Shown here: piece after piece, positions 52,239 through 61,554 of the stretch
Layout of the letters: each line of letters starts with the position of its first letter
Numbering within the stretch: the first letter of the stretch is position 1
Made by a program: the position numbers and the translations under genes
NCBI RefSeq assembly: GCF_030161235.1
Contig: NZ_BSPW01000098.1
Location: 1-64,000 of the forward strand
Direction: 5' to 3'
DNA: 64,000 nt
Source of the DNA: Vibrio zhanjiangensis
GTDB lineage: Bacteria; Pseudomonadota; Gammaproteobacteria; Enterobacterales; Vibrionaceae
Notes under the pieces: generated by a model
Databases searched by the model: none
What the model was told of the DNA's origin: nothing
What the model saw: the letters and a program-made list of their open reading frames with translations, nothing else

Positions 52239-53600
52239 ATGACAACTGATACCATAGTGGCTCAAGCCACCGCTCCCGGCCGTGGCGGAGTGGGCATAAT
52301 TCGAGTCTCCGGTGCGCTTGCAAGTAAAGTCGCTATCGAAGTAACAGGTAAGAAACTGCGCCCTCGCTATGCTGAGTATTTGCCATTTATTGACCAAGAT
52401 GGTAGCCAGCTGGATCAAGGTATTGCACTTTTTTTCCCCAACCCCAATTCTTTTACTGGTGAAGATGTTCTCGAACTGCAAGGACACGGTGGCCCTGTGG
52501 TTATGGATATTCTCATTAACCGCATCTTAAAAATAAAAGGGATCAGAACCGCGCGTCCAGGTGAGTTTTCTGAGCGAGCATTTCTTAACGATAAACTCGA
52601 TCTTGCTCAAGCCGAAGCAATAGCAGATCTCATCGATGCCAGCTCTGAGCAAGCGGCAAAATCAGCCCTAAAATCTCTTCAGGGTGCATTTTCACAACGT
52701 ATTCATACCTTAGTAGAATCCCTTATTCATCTGAGAATATACGTCGAAGCGGCGATTGATTTCCCAGAAGAAGAAATTGACTTCCTAGCCGACGGTAAAG
52801 TGTCGACCGATCTTCAAGCAATCATAGATAATCTAAACTCAGTACGAAAAGAGGCCACTCAAGGGGCCATTATGCGCGAAGGGATGAAAGTGGTTATTGC
52901 GGGTAGACCCAATGCCGGTAAATCCAGCCTGCTCAATGCGCTATCTGGTAAAGAGTCTGCGATAGTGACAGACATTGCAGGTACAACACGTGATGTGCTT
53001 CGTGAACACATACACCTCGATGGCATGCCGTTACATATTATCGATACCGCAGGACTGCGTGATGCCTCTGACGAAGTAGAAAAAATTGGTATAGAACGAG
53101 CGTGGGATGAGATAGAACAAGCAGATCGCGTTCTTTTTATGGTGGACGGTACAACCACAGATGCCACAGATCCCAAGGAAATATGGCCTGATTTTGTTGA
53201 TCGCTTACCAAGCAATATCGGTATGACCGTTATCCGCAATAAAGCGGATCAAACCGGTGAAGATATTGGTATCTGCCATGTTAACTCTCCGACCCTGATT
53301 CGTTTATCTGCACGCACAGGTCAAGGAGTGGAAGCACTACGCCACCACCTAAAACAATGCATGGGTTTTTCAGGAAACAACGAAGGGGGCTTTATGGCAC
53401 GCCGGCGTCATCTTGAGGCGCTTGAACAAGCAGCAGAACACCTTCATATTGGTCAGCAACAACTAGAAGGTTATATGGCTGGAGAGATTTTGGCAGAAGA
53501 GCTCAGAATTGCTCAGCAACACCTTAACCAAATAACGGGGGAATTTAGTTCTGACGATTTACTTGGGCGTATTTTCACTTCATTCTGTATTGGAAAATAA
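52239..53600 (+). CDS. mnmE: tRNA modification GTPase MnmE
   Basis: MnmE works with MnmG (encoded across oriC) to place the cmnm5 group on U34 of tRNAs. 453 residues: N-terminal folate-binding domain, then a Ras-like G domain inserted in a helical domain with G1 GRPNAGKSS, G2 AGTTRD, G3 DTAGLRD and G4 NKAD, and the C-terminal CIGK whose cysteine is conserved. Confidence 0.97.
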   Translation: MTTDTIVAQATAPGRGGVGIIRVSGALASKVAIEVTGKKLRPRYAEYLPFIDQDGSQLDQGIALFFPNPNSFTGEDVLELQGHGGPVVMDILINRILKIKGIRTARPGEFSERAFLNDKLDLAQAEAIADLIDASSEQAAKSALKSLQGAFSQRIHTLVESLIHLRIYVEAAIDFPEEEIDFLADGKVSTDLQAIIDNLNSVRKEATQGAIMREGMKVVIAGRPNAGKSSLLNALSGKESAIVTDIAGTTRDVLREHIHLDGMPLHIIDTAGLRDASDEVEKIGIERAWDEIEQADRVLFMVDGTTTDATDPKEIWPDFVDRLPSNIGMTVIRNKADQTGEDIGICHVNSPTLIRLSARTGQGVEALRHHLKQCMGFSGNNEGGFMARRRHLEALEQAAEHLHIGQQQLEGYMAGEILAEELRIAQQHLNQITGEFSSDDLLGRIFTSFCIGK

Positions 53601-53650
53601 CTCATCAGCTCAAATATGAATATGAGCCTTCTTTAAATAAAGGAAACCGC

Positions 53651-54085
53651 ATGATCCAAATCATTACTGGCAGCACTTTAGGAGGTGCTGAATACGTGGG
53701 TGATCACCTTAGTGATCTACTGGTAAAACACGGTTTTGAAACCTGTATTCACAACCAGCCCACCCTCAACGATATTCCCGCTGAAGGTACTTGGTTGATC
53801 GTCACCTCAACTCACGGAGCAGGTGATTACCCGGACAATATCCAACCTTTTATCCAAACACTACAAACTACCCCCCCCAAAATGTCAGGTGTTAAGTATG
53901 CCGTCGTCGCGATTGGTGATTCTAGTTACGATACTTTTTGCGGAGCTGGCAAGCATGCCCATGCCCTATTAGAAGATATTGGTGCCACCCCCATCACAGA
54001 CTGCCTAACTATCGATATATTGAGCCATGATGTTCCTGAAGATGCGGCCGAAGCTTGGCTAACAAAACATATCCATCAGTTTTAA
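53651..54085 (+). CDS. mioC: flavodoxin-like protein MioC
   Basis: An FMN-binding flavodoxin-like protein, 144 residues, with the phosphate loop TGSTLGGAEYVGDH at 6-19 and a STHGAGDYPDN flavin loop. Its transcription runs straight into oriC, as in E. coli, where mioC transcription can affect the origin. Ribosome site AAAGGAAA. Confidence 0.95.
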   Translation: MIQIITGSTLGGAEYVGDHLSDLLVKHGFETCIHNQPTLNDIPAEGTWLIVTSTHGAGDYPDNIQPFIQTLQTTPPKMSGVKYAVVAIGDSSYDTFCGAGKHAHALLEDIGATPITDCLTIDILSHDVPEDAAEAWLTKHIHQF

Positions 54086-54093
54086 CCACCATA

Positions 54094-54121
54094 TGGAAGT
54101 AGTTAATTATCGCTACTTCCA
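54094..54121 (+). terminator. hairpin between mioC and oriC
   Basis: TGGAAGTAG (54094-54102) pairs with CTACTTCCA (54113-54121) with a 10-base loop. No T-run follows, so it is at best a weak terminator shielding oriC from mioC transcription. Confidence 0.5.
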
Positions 54122-54129
54122 CCCTTATA

Positions 54130-54410
54130 TTCTCCCATTATCCCAAAACCCATCTGTGGATAAAACTACAATTATCCGGTGATTAACCTATAGTTATCCA
54201 AATAATAACCTTTGATCTTTTTTCACCCTGTGCATAAGTGCCCTATTTGATCTCAGGAAATCCTCATCTAGATCAAAACAAGATCACAAGGTAAGATCCG
54301 ATTAAGATCCATGATCTTGTTGATCATTTTTTACTTATCCACAGATCTAGGCGATCCTAATAACAGATCCAATAAAAGATCATATATAAGATCATATAAC
54401 AGTAAGCCTT
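54130..54410. other. chromosomal replication origin oriC
   Basis: It lies between mioC and mnmG, the gammaproteobacterial oriC site. Thirteen GATC sites occur in 180 bases (54214-54393). DnaA boxes are perfect at 54155-54163 (minus, R4-like) and 54335-54343 (plus, R1-like). TTATCCAAA is at 54194-54202 and TTATGCACA at 54237-54229 on the minus strand. The perfect box at 54335 abuts an AT-rich unwinding region on the mnmG side, as R1 does in E. coli. Confidence 0.95.
54351..54399. repeat. DNA unwinding element: four GATC-containing 12-mers
   Basis: Four near-tandem units share the pattern xxGATCxxxATA: at 54351 (GCGATCCTAATA, plus one extra base), 54364 (CAGATCCAATAA), 54376 (AAGATCATATAT) and 54388 (AAGATCATATAA). 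The last two differ at one position. They correspond to the 13-mers of E. coli oriC. Confidence 0.85.
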
Positions 54411-54522
54411 GTCAGTAGCTTAAGTGAAAAGTATGAAAAGCGATTTTCTATCACAGGGAAAGCAGGTAGAATAACGCTCTTTTTATTTGTCCATATCTCT
54501 TTTGAATACCAGAGGTCAGTAC

Positions 54523-56421
54523 ATGCTGTATCATGAAAATTTTGATGTCATTGTTGTTGGTGGTGGACACGCAGGAACAGAAGCTGCTCTTGCGTCAGCT
54601 CGTACAGGACAAAAAACACTCTTGTTGACCCACAATATAGACACACTTGGCCAAATGTCATGCAATCCAGCCATCGGCGGTATTGGTAAAGGACACTTGG
54701 TGAAAGAAGTGGATGCAATGGGAGGTTTGATGGCAAAGGCCATTGATCACTCTGGTATTCAGTTTAGAACCCTCAATGCTTCGAAAGGTCCCGCAGTAAG
54801 GGCAACTCGAGCACAGGCTGATCGCGCTTTGTATAAAGCTTATGTGCGCAACACACTAGAGAACACAGAAAATCTCACTCTATTTCAACAATCTGTCGAC
54901 GATCTGATTGTTGAGCAAGAAAAAGCCGTTGGGGTAGTTACTCAAATGGGCCTCAAATTTCGCGCCAAAGCGGTTGTATTGACGGTAGGAACTTTTCTTG
55001 GAGGTAAGATCCATATTGGTATGGAAAACTCTTCAGGAGGCCGCGCAGGCGATCCCCCTTCCATTGCCCTAGCACATAGATTACGTGAAATGCCATTTCG
55101 TGTGGATCGTCTGAAAACAGGTACACCACCTCGAGTTGACGCAAGAAGTGTCGATTTTTCAGGTCTTCAAGCTCAATATGGTGATGATCCTACACCCGTA
55201 TTTTCATTTATGGGGCACAGAGATCAACACCCCAAACAGATACCATGTTTTATTACGCATACTAACGATCATACCCATGAGATCATCAGGAATAATTTAG
55301 ATCGCAGTCCTATGTATTCAGGTATCATTGAAGGTATTGGGCCACGCTATTGTCCATCGATCGAAGATAAAGTGATGCGTTTTGCCGATAAAGACAGTCA
55401 TCAGATCTTTATTGAACCAGAAGGATTAACAACACACGAGCTCTACCCAAATGGTATTTCCACCAGTTTACCTTTTGACGTTCAAGTAAGCATAGTAAGG
55501 TCGATAAAAGGGTTTGAAAATGCTCATATTGTTCGTCCTGGTTACGCAATTGAATATGATTTCTTTGACCCGAGAGATCTTAAACAAACTTACGAAACGA
55601 AGTTTATCAGTGGATTATTTTTTGCGGGACAAATTAATGGTACGACAGGATATGAGGAAGCAGCAGCTCAGGGCTTGATGGCAGGACTCAATGCGAGTCT
55701 ATACAGCCAAGACAAAGAAGGATGGAGCCCGAGAAGGGATCAAGCCTACATGGGTGTTTTAATTGATGATTTATCAACAATGGGAACCAAAGAACCCTAC
55801 CGTATGTTTACCTCTCGTGCTGAATACCGTCTGCTTCTACGAGAAGACAATGCTGACTTGCGTTTAACAGAAAAAGCACGCGAATTGGGTTTAGTCGATG
55901 ATAAACGTTGGGTACGCTTTAATCAAAAGATCGAAAACATAGTGACGGAAAGACAAAGACTGCAGGATATATGGATGAATCCTAAGTCTGAAGGCGTGGA
56001 TCAGCTTAATCAATTACTGAAAACGCCTATGATCCGTGAAGCAAGTGGGGAGGATTTATTGCGTCGCCCCGAAATGACTTATGAAAAATTAACCCAGTTG
56101 GCAGCGTTTAGTCCTGCAATGGAAGATAGCCAAGCGTCTGAGCAGGTTGAAATCCAAGTGAAATATGAAGGTTATATCAAACGTCAGCAGGATGAGATTG
56201 AGAAATCACTGCGTCACGAGCATACTTTGCTCCCAGCTGATTTAGACTACGCCAACGTCAAGGGTTTATCCAACGAGGTGGTTGTTAAGCTAACGGATTC
56301 AAGACCAGAGTCGATTGGTATAGCATCGCGCATCTCTGGTATTACACCAGCAGCAATATCAATCTTGCTGGTACATTTGAAAAAACAAGGCTTGTTAAGA
56401 AAAGGTGGTGAAGCGCAATGA
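54523..56421 (+). CDS. mnmG: tRNA modification enzyme MnmG (GidA)
   Basis: The FAD-dependent partner of MnmE. 632 residues: N-terminal FAD loop VVGGGHAGTEAALASAR (about 9-25), the CNPAIGGIGKGHLVKE motif, PGYAIEYDF around 345-353 and a helical C-terminus. I use the ATG at 54523 with AGAGGT seven bases upstream; a TTG frame start at 54487 is not supported. First gene right of oriC, overlapping rsmG by 4 bases. Confidence 0.97.
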   Translation: MLYHENFDVIVVGGGHAGTEAALASARTGQKTLLLTHNIDTLGQMSCNPAIGGIGKGHLVKEVDAMGGLMAKAIDHSGIQFRTLNASKGPAVRATRAQADRALYKAYVRNTLENTENLTLFQQSVDDLIVEQEKAVGVVTQMGLKFRAKAVVLTVGTFLGGKIHIGMENSSGGRAGDPPSIALAHRLREMPFRVDRLKTGTPPRVDARSVDFSGLQAQYGDDPTPVFSFMGHRDQHPKQIPCFITHTNDHTHEIIRNNLDRSPMYSGIIEGIGPRYCPSIEDKVMRFADKDSHQIFIEPEGLTTHELYPNGISTSLPFDVQVSIVRSIKGFENAHIVRPGYAIEYDFFDPRDLKQTYETKFISGLFFAGQINGTTGYEEAAAQGLMAGLNASLYSQDKEGWSPRRDQAYMGVLIDDLSTMGTKEPYRMFTSRAEYRLLLREDNADLRLTEKARELGLVDDKRWVRFNQKIENIVTERQRLQDIWMNPKSEGVDQLNQLLKTPMIREASGEDLLRRPEMTYEKLTQLAAFSPAMEDSQASEQVEIQVKYEGYIKRQQDEIEKSLRHEHTLLPADLDYANVKGLSNEVVVKLTDSRPESIGIASRISGITPAAISILLVHLKKQGLLRKGGEAQ

Positions 56422-57050
56422 ACCAATTACGCACGCAGTTGGATTCTTTAATTGCTCAAACTACACTTGAAGTAACGGATAATCAGCGTAAACAATTAGT
56501 TGGCTATGTTGAAATGCTTCACAAGTGGAACAAAGCTTACAATCTCACTTCGGTACGTGAGCCGAGTGATATGCTTGTCAAGCATATCCTAGATAGCATT
56601 ATTGTGGGTGAATATTTGCAAGGTGAACGCTTTATCGATGTTGGAACAGGCCCAGGATTACCAGGCATTCCTCTAGCAGTAATGCATCCAGAAAAAGAAT
56701 TTTATCTGCTCGATAGTTTAGGTAAACGCATTCGCTTTATTAAACAAGTTTTACATGAATTACAGATACATAACGTTGTTCCCGTACAAAGTCGAGTTGA
56801 ACAGTTTCAGCCCGAGCATAAGTTTGACGGTGTATTGAGTCGAGCGTTCGCTTCCATGACAGATATGGTTGAATGGTGTCATCATCTCCCCAAGGAAGGC
56901 TCTGGACGCTTTTTGGCCCTTAAAGGACAATTACCACAGGATGAGATTACACAGTTGCCAAGCTGGTGTTCTGTGACAGACATCAAAGCTTTGACTGTTC
57001 CTCAATTGGAAGGTGAGCGTCATCTAGTAATCTTATCCCGCAAGGAATAA
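56418..57050 (+). CDS. rsmG: 16S rRNA m7G527 methyltransferase RsmG
   Basis: RsmG (GidB) methylates G527 of 16S rRNA. 210 residues with the SAM-binding FIDVGTGPGLPGIPLAV (about 74-90), the family's WNKAYNLTSVR before it and SRAFASM downstream. Its ATG overlaps the mnmG stop (ATGA). Confidence 0.97.
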   Translation: MNQLRTQLDSLIAQTTLEVTDNQRKQLVGYVEMLHKWNKAYNLTSVREPSDMLVKHILDSIIVGEYLQGERFIDVGTGPGLPGIPLAVMHPEKEFYLLDSLGKRIRFIKQVLHELQIHNVVPVQSRVEQFQPEHKFDGVLSRAFASMTDMVEWCHHLPKEGSGRFLALKGQLPQDEITQLPSWCSVTDIKALTVPQLEGERHLVILSRKE

Positions 57051-57064
57051 AAGCGAGGTGCGTC

Positions 57065-57838
57065 GTGGGAAAAATCGTAGCAATTGCAAACCAGAAAGGT
57101 GGGGTTGGTAAAACAACAACATGTATTAATTTGGCGGCGTCTATGGCTGCTACAAAACGTAAAGTATTGGTTATTGATCTCGATCCCCAAGGCAACGCAA
57201 CCATGGCTAGCGGTGTGGATAAATACCAGATTGATTCTACTGCTTATGAACTATTGGTTGAGGAAGTTCCATTCGACGATGTTGTATGCCGAAAAACGTC
57301 TGGGAACTATGACCTTATTGCTGCTAATGGTGATGTTACTGCAGCCGAAATTAAGTTAATGGAAGTGTTTGCTCGAGAAGTGCGCTTAAAGCACGCACTT
57401 GCACCTGTGCGTGATAACTATGATTTCATCTTTATTGATTGTCCTCCATCATTGAACCTTCTTACTATAAATGCGATGGCTGCTGCGGATTCGGTTTTAG
57501 TTCCTATGCAGTGTGAGTATTTTGCGTTAGAAGGTCTAACGGCATTGATGGATACGATTAGTAAATTGGCGGCGGTAGTCAATGAGAACCTTAAAATAGA
57601 AGGGTTGTTGCGTACCATGTACGATCCTCGTAACCGTTTATCTAATGAGGTGTCGGACCAATTGAAAAAGCACTTTGGTAGTAAAGTCTACCGTACGGTT
57701 ATTCCCCGCAATGTCCGTCTGGCAGAGGCCCCAAGCCATGGTAAGCCAGCGATGTATTACGATAAATATTCAGCAGGCGCTAAAGCCTATCTTGCATTAG
57801 CTGGAGAGATGCTTCGTCGTGATGAAGTTCCTGCATAA
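57065..57838 (+). CDS. parA: chromosome partition ATPase ParA
   Basis: The Walker-type ATPase that positions origins together with ParB. 257 residues, deviant Walker A KGGVGKTT (10-17), DLDPQGNAT and a Walker B-like FIFIDCPPSL. It starts with GTG, preceded by GAGG six bases upstream. Soj-like chromosomal type, without the N-terminal HTH of plasmid ParA. Confidence 0.96.
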   Translation: MGKIVAIANQKGGVGKTTTCINLAASMAATKRKVLVIDLDPQGNATMASGVDKYQIDSTAYELLVEEVPFDDVVCRKTSGNYDLIAANGDVTAAEIKLMEVFAREVRLKHALAPVRDNYDFIFIDCPPSLNLLTINAMAAADSVLVPMQCEYFALEGLTALMDTISKLAAVVNENLKIEGLLRTMYDPRNRLSNEVSDQLKKHFGSKVYRTVIPRNVRLAEAPSHGKPAMYYDKYSAGAKAYLALAGEMLRRDEVPA

Positions 57839-57861
57839 CTTAACCAAAGGAAGTGTGTTTC

Positions 57862-58743
57862 ATGTCTAAACGTGGTTTAGGTAAAGGGCTCGATGCTCTG
57901 CTTTCAACAAGTTCTCTTGCGCGTGAAAAACAGCAAAGTGCAATACACAGCCAGGAACTGTCTTCCCAAGGCGATCTCAAGGATATTAATATTAATTCGC
58001 TCAAGCCTGGTATGTATCAACCTCGGACAGATATGGAACCAGAAGCGCTGGAAGAGTTAGCGGCATCAATCGAATCTCAAGGTATCATCCAGCCTATCGT
58101 TGTGCGCCAAGTGGACAATGATAAATATGAAATTATTGCAGGCGAAAGACGTTGGCGAGCGGCACGCAAGGCGGGGTTAAAGGAAGTCCCTTGTGTGATC
58201 AAAAATGTCGATGATCGCGCTGCTATCGCTATGGCATTGATCGAGAATATTCAACGTGAAGATCTTAATGTTATTGAAGAGGCGGTAGCATTAGATCGTC
58301 TCCAAGAAGAGTTTTCGTTGACTCATCAGCAAGTCGCTGATGTGATTGGTAAATCTCGCACGACAGTCACCAATTTACTCAGACTGAATCAACTGGAGAT
58401 GGATGTTAAATACCTTTTATCTGAGCGGTTACTTGAAATGGGACATGCTCGAGCTTTACTGGCCTTGGAAGGTGAACAACAGGTTGATGTTGCTGAACTG
58501 GTAGCGAAAAAACGCATGACAGTTCGTCAGACTGAACAATTAGTGAAAAAGTGCCTGCAACCTCAGTCTGAGGACAAAAAGGAGCCGCAAGACGCTGAAG
58601 CACAACAAATGTCACAAAAATTAAGTGAAATGCTGGATGCTAAAGTAGCAATTGTTAAAGCCAAAAATGGAACCTCTAAGGTAACAATTAGTCTAGATGA
58701 GCCTCACAAATTAGAGCATCTTATTGCCAAGTTAGCTGGCTAG
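57862..58743 (+). CDS. parB: chromosome partition protein ParB
   Basis: The CTP-dependent clamp that loads at parS sites. 293 residues: short N-terminal ParA-activating tail (MSKRGLGKGLDALL), the ParB/Srx domain with GERRWRAARKAG around 95-106, the HTH QQVADVIGKSRTTVTNLLRL and a C-terminal dimer domain. The ATG at 57862 is preferred to a GTG three codons earlier, which sits on the ribosome site. I saw no perfect parS in the window. Confidence 0.96.
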   Translation: MSKRGLGKGLDALLSTSSLAREKQQSAIHSQELSSQGDLKDININSLKPGMYQPRTDMEPEALEELAASIESQGIIQPIVVRQVDNDKYEIIAGERRWRAARKAGLKEVPCVIKNVDDRAAIAMALIENIQREDLNVIEEAVALDRLQEEFSLTHQQVADVIGKSRTTVTNLLRLNQLEMDVKYLLSERLLEMGHARALLALEGEQQVDVAELVAKKRMTVRQTEQLVKKCLQPQSEDKKEPQDAEAQQMSQKLSEMLDAKVAIVKAKNGTSKVTISLDEPHKLEHLIAKLAG

Positions 58744-58840
58744 ATGAGATAATCGCTCCCAATCAATTATGTAAAAAACGATTTTTTGTGCGAAAGTTGT
58801 CGGTTTGTAAACAAAATTGTAACTTTTTGCGGTGTTTTAA

Positions 58841-58868
58841 TTGCATTCAATAGGACTCACCGTATAAT
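58841..58868 (+). promoter_or_regulatory. ATP synthase operon promoter
   Basis: TTGCAT (58841-58846), a 16-base spacer and TATAAT (58863-58868) lie about 60 bases upstream of atpI. Confidence 0.7.
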
Positions 58869-58929
58869 TTTCGCCGATTTCCCAGCACAGAGGTAGTACG
58901 GCTGTGGATTTTACTCGAGGTACGAATAC

Positions 58930-59325
58930 ATGGTAGCGGCGTTAGCTAGACCTGGGCGAGAGCTTGCAAAGCGATTGTTAATGATCCAGCTTGGCGCGGT
59001 TACACTTACGGCAGTGGTAATGGCACTGACTGTGAATACAAAATGGGGACTTTCTGCACTGATTGGCGGCGGCATTTTTGTTGTTGCTAATGCGGTGTTT
59101 GCTGTGTTTGCGTTTATGTATGGAGGAGCGCGCGCTGCTAAGCGCATTGCAAATTCTTTCTACGCAGGTGAAGCCCTGAAAATTCTCATCACGGTTGCGC
59201 TTTTTTCCTTTGCTTACATGTATATACAGGTGGAACTCGTTCCCCTTAAGCTAACCTATTTGCTGGCTCTAGGTATTAATATCTGTGCGCCAGTGCTATT
59301 CATTAACAACAAAAAAATAGGATGA
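58930..59325 (+). CDS. atpI: ATP synthase protein I
   Basis: A 131-residue membrane protein with four hydrophobic segments that helps assemble the c-ring. It begins MVAALARPGRELAKRLL, the usual gammaproteobacterial AtpI start, and is the first gene of the atp operon, three bases before atpB. Confidence 0.93.
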   Translation: MVAALARPGRELAKRLLMIQLGAVTLTAVVMALTVNTKWGLSALIGGGIFVVANAVFAVFAFMYGGARAAKRIANSFYAGEALKILITVALFSFAYMYIQVELVPLKLTYLLALGINICAPVLFINNKKIG

Positions 59326-59328
59326 GTT

Positions 59329-60141
59329 ATGGCTGCGCCAGGTGAAGCGCTAACGTCGTCCGGATATATTTCCCACCACCTTGCAAACCTATCTACTTAT
59401 AAGTTAGGTCTTGTAGCGGAGGAGGCAAGTTTCTGGAACGTACATATCGATAGCCTGTTTTTTTCTTGGTTTACTGGTTTAATTTTCCTTGGAATCTTTT
59501 ACAAAGTAGCAAAGAGAACAACAGCGGGTGTACCAGGTAAGCTTCAGTGTGCTGTAGAAATGATCGTTGAATTTGTCGCAGAAAACGTCAAAGACACGTT
59601 CCATGGACGCAACCCACTGATCGCACCTTTAGCACTGACTATCTTTTGTTGGGTATTTATAATGAACTTGATGGACTTAGTGCCTATCGATTTCTTACCT
59701 TACCCAGCACAACATTGGCTTGGTATTCCTTATCTTAAGGTTGTACCGTCAGCTGATGTGAATATCACCATGGCTATGGCTCTAGGCGTATTTGCTCTGA
59801 TGATTTACTACAGCATCAAAGTAAAAGGTCTAGGTGGATTCGCTAAAGAATTAGCATTACATCCATTTAATCACCCCTTGATGATTCCGTTTAACCTGCT
59901 AATCGAAGTGGTTTCGCTACTGGCAAAACCCCTCTCACTTGGTATGCGTCTTTTCGGTAACATGTTTGCGGGTGAGGTTGTATTCATTCTTTGTGCGGCA
60001 ATGCTGCCATGGTATTTACAATGGATGGGTTCACTTCCGTGGGCAATCTTCCATGTATTGGTTATTACGATTCAAGCCTTCGTGTTTATGATGTTGACGA
60101 TTGTATATCTGTCAATGGCACACGAAGACAGTGATCATTAA
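59329..60141 (+). CDS. atpB: ATP synthase subunit a
   Basis: The stator channel of Fo, 270 residues with five or six membrane helices. The essential arginine of helix 4 is in LSLGMRLFGNMFAGE around residue 210. Usual length 271 in E. coli. Confidence 0.96.
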   Translation: MAAPGEALTSSGYISHHLANLSTYKLGLVAEEASFWNVHIDSLFFSWFTGLIFLGIFYKVAKRTTAGVPGKLQCAVEMIVEFVAENVKDTFHGRNPLIAPLALTIFCWVFIMNLMDLVPIDFLPYPAQHWLGIPYLKVVPSADVNITMAMALGVFALMIYYSIKVKGLGGFAKELALHPFNHPLMIPFNLLIEVVSLLAKPLSLGMRLFGNMFAGEVVFILCAAMLPWYLQWMGSLPWAIFHVLVITIQAFVFMMLTIVYLSMAHEDSDH

Positions 60142-60197
60142 TTTTTTTAAAGCTTTTATTTGGGCAACTAGCCAACAACTATAAATTGGAGATAGTA

Positions 60198-60452
60198 ATG
60201 GAAACTTTACTGAGCTTTTCTGCAATCGCCGTAGGTCTTATCGTCGGTCTTGCTTCTCTTGGTACAGCGATTGGTTTCGCACTTCTAGGTGGTAAATTCC
60301 TTGAAGGTGCAGCGCGTCAACCAGAAATGGCTCCTATGCTACAAGTTAAGATGTTCATCATCGCAGGTCTACTTGATGCGGTTCCAATGATCGGTATCGT
60401 TATCGCACTTCTATTCACGTTCGCTAACCCGTTCGTTGGTCAACTAGGTTAA
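60198..60452 (+). CDS. atpE: ATP synthase subunit c
   Basis: The proteolipid of the rotor ring, 84 residues in two helices joined by the polar RQPE loop (40-43). The proton-carrying acid is Asp60 in GLLDAVPMI. The Na+-ring signature (Glu with Gln/Ser ligands) is absent, so proton coupling is inferred. The ATG at 60198 follows GGAG; the frame start at 60186 is rejected. Confidence 0.96.
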   Translation: METLLSFSAIAVGLIVGLASLGTAIGFALLGGKFLEGAARQPEMAPMLQVKMFIIAGLLDAVPMIGIVIALLFTFANPFVGQLG

Positions 60453-60522
60453 TCGGGTATACAGTCGACAAGCCTAGCTTGTTATTGATTAACACTTAGT
60501 CCGAATAGAAGGGGTAGCTGTT

Positions 60523-60993
60523 GTGAACATAAACGCAACTCTGCTAGGTCAAGCAATCTCGTTTGCACTATTTGTCTGGTTCTGCATGAAGTATGTATGG
60601 CCACCATTGATGCAAGCAATTGAAGAACGTCAGAAAAAAATTGCTGACGGTCTACAAGCAGCCGACCGCGCTGCTAAAAACTTGGATCTAGCACAAGCAA
60701 ACGCTTCTGAACAATTGAAAGAAGCGAAGCGCACAGCAACTGAGATCATCGAGCAAGCGAATAAGCGTAAAGCTCAAATTTTAGATGAAGCTCGTGAAGA
60801 AGCTCAGACTGAACGTCAGAAGATTCTTTCACAAGCAGAAGCTGAACTTGAAGCTGAACGCAACCGTGCACGCGATGAGCTGCGCAAACAGGTTGCAACT
60901 CTGGCTGTAGCTGGTGCTGAGAAAATCATTGAGCGCTCTATTGATAAAGAAGCGCACAAAGATATTCTCGACAACATTACTGCAAAACTTTAA
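60523..60993 (+). CDS. atpF: ATP synthase subunit b
   Basis: The peripheral stalk, 156 residues: one N-terminal membrane helix (about 5-25) and a long charged Ala/Glu/Arg-rich coiled coil. GTG start after AAGGGG. Same length as in E. coli. Confidence 0.96.
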   Translation: MNINATLLGQAISFALFVWFCMKYVWPPLMQAIEERQKKIADGLQAADRAAKNLDLAQANASEQLKEAKRTATEIIEQANKRKAQILDEAREEAQTERQKILSQAEAELEAERNRARDELRKQVATLAVAGAEKIIERSIDKEAHKDILDNITAKL

Positions 60994-61007
60994 GTCTGGG
61001 GGCGCTT

Positions 61008-61541
61008 ATGTCTGATTTGACTACTATCGCACGCCCCTATGCTAAAGCAGCATTTGACTTTGCGGTGGAAAAGAATGCATTGGACCAATGGAGTCAAATG
61101 TTATCTTTTGCCGCTCAGGTTGCTAAAAACGAGCAAATACATGATCTCCTTACAGGAGCCATGTCAGCGGATAAGCTGGCGGAAGTGTTTGTAGCTGTTT
61201 GTGGCGATCAGGTCGATGTTCATGGTCAAAACCTTTTGAAGGTAATGGCAGAGAATGGTCGTTTGGCGACCCTTCCTGATGTTTGTGAACAGTTTTTAGC
61301 GCTTAAAAAAGAGCGTGAGAAAGAGATTGATGTTGAAGTTATTTCAGCGTCAGAGCTTTCAGAGGAACAGTGCGCAAATATCAGCAGCAAACTTGAGCAG
61401 CGCCTCGAGCGCAAAGTTAAGCTGAATTGCAGTATAGATGAGGCCCTACTTGGTGGGGTGATTATTCGAGCCGGAGACTTAGTCATCGATGATTCAGCGC
61501 GTGGTCGTCTGAATCGCTTAAACGATGCATTGCAGTCTTAA
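61008..61541 (+). CDS. atpH: ATP synthase subunit delta
   Basis: The stator cap linking b to alpha, 177 residues, with the N-terminal ARPYAKAAFDFA helix and the C-terminal DEALLGGVIIRAGDLVIDDSARGRL signature read in parts. It ends 13 bases before atpA. Confidence 0.96.
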   Translation: MSDLTTIARPYAKAAFDFAVEKNALDQWSQMLSFAAQVAKNEQIHDLLTGAMSADKLAEVFVAVCGDQVDVHGQNLLKVMAENGRLATLPDVCEQFLALKKEREKEIDVEVISASELSEEQCANISSKLEQRLERKVKLNCSIDEALLGGVIIRAGDLVIDDSARGRLNRLNDALQS

Positions 61542-61554
61542 TGGGGATTGGAGC

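Noticed and set aside
54300..54335. IHF site in oriC between the DnaA boxes
   Set aside because: The best string around TTGATC lacks the conserved YAA part at the right spacing; an IHF site cannot be supported by eye.
57841..57875. Possible parS (GTGTTTCATG near the parB start)
   Set aside because: It has only the left half of the TGTTTCACGTGAAACA consensus; no perfect parS was seen in the window.
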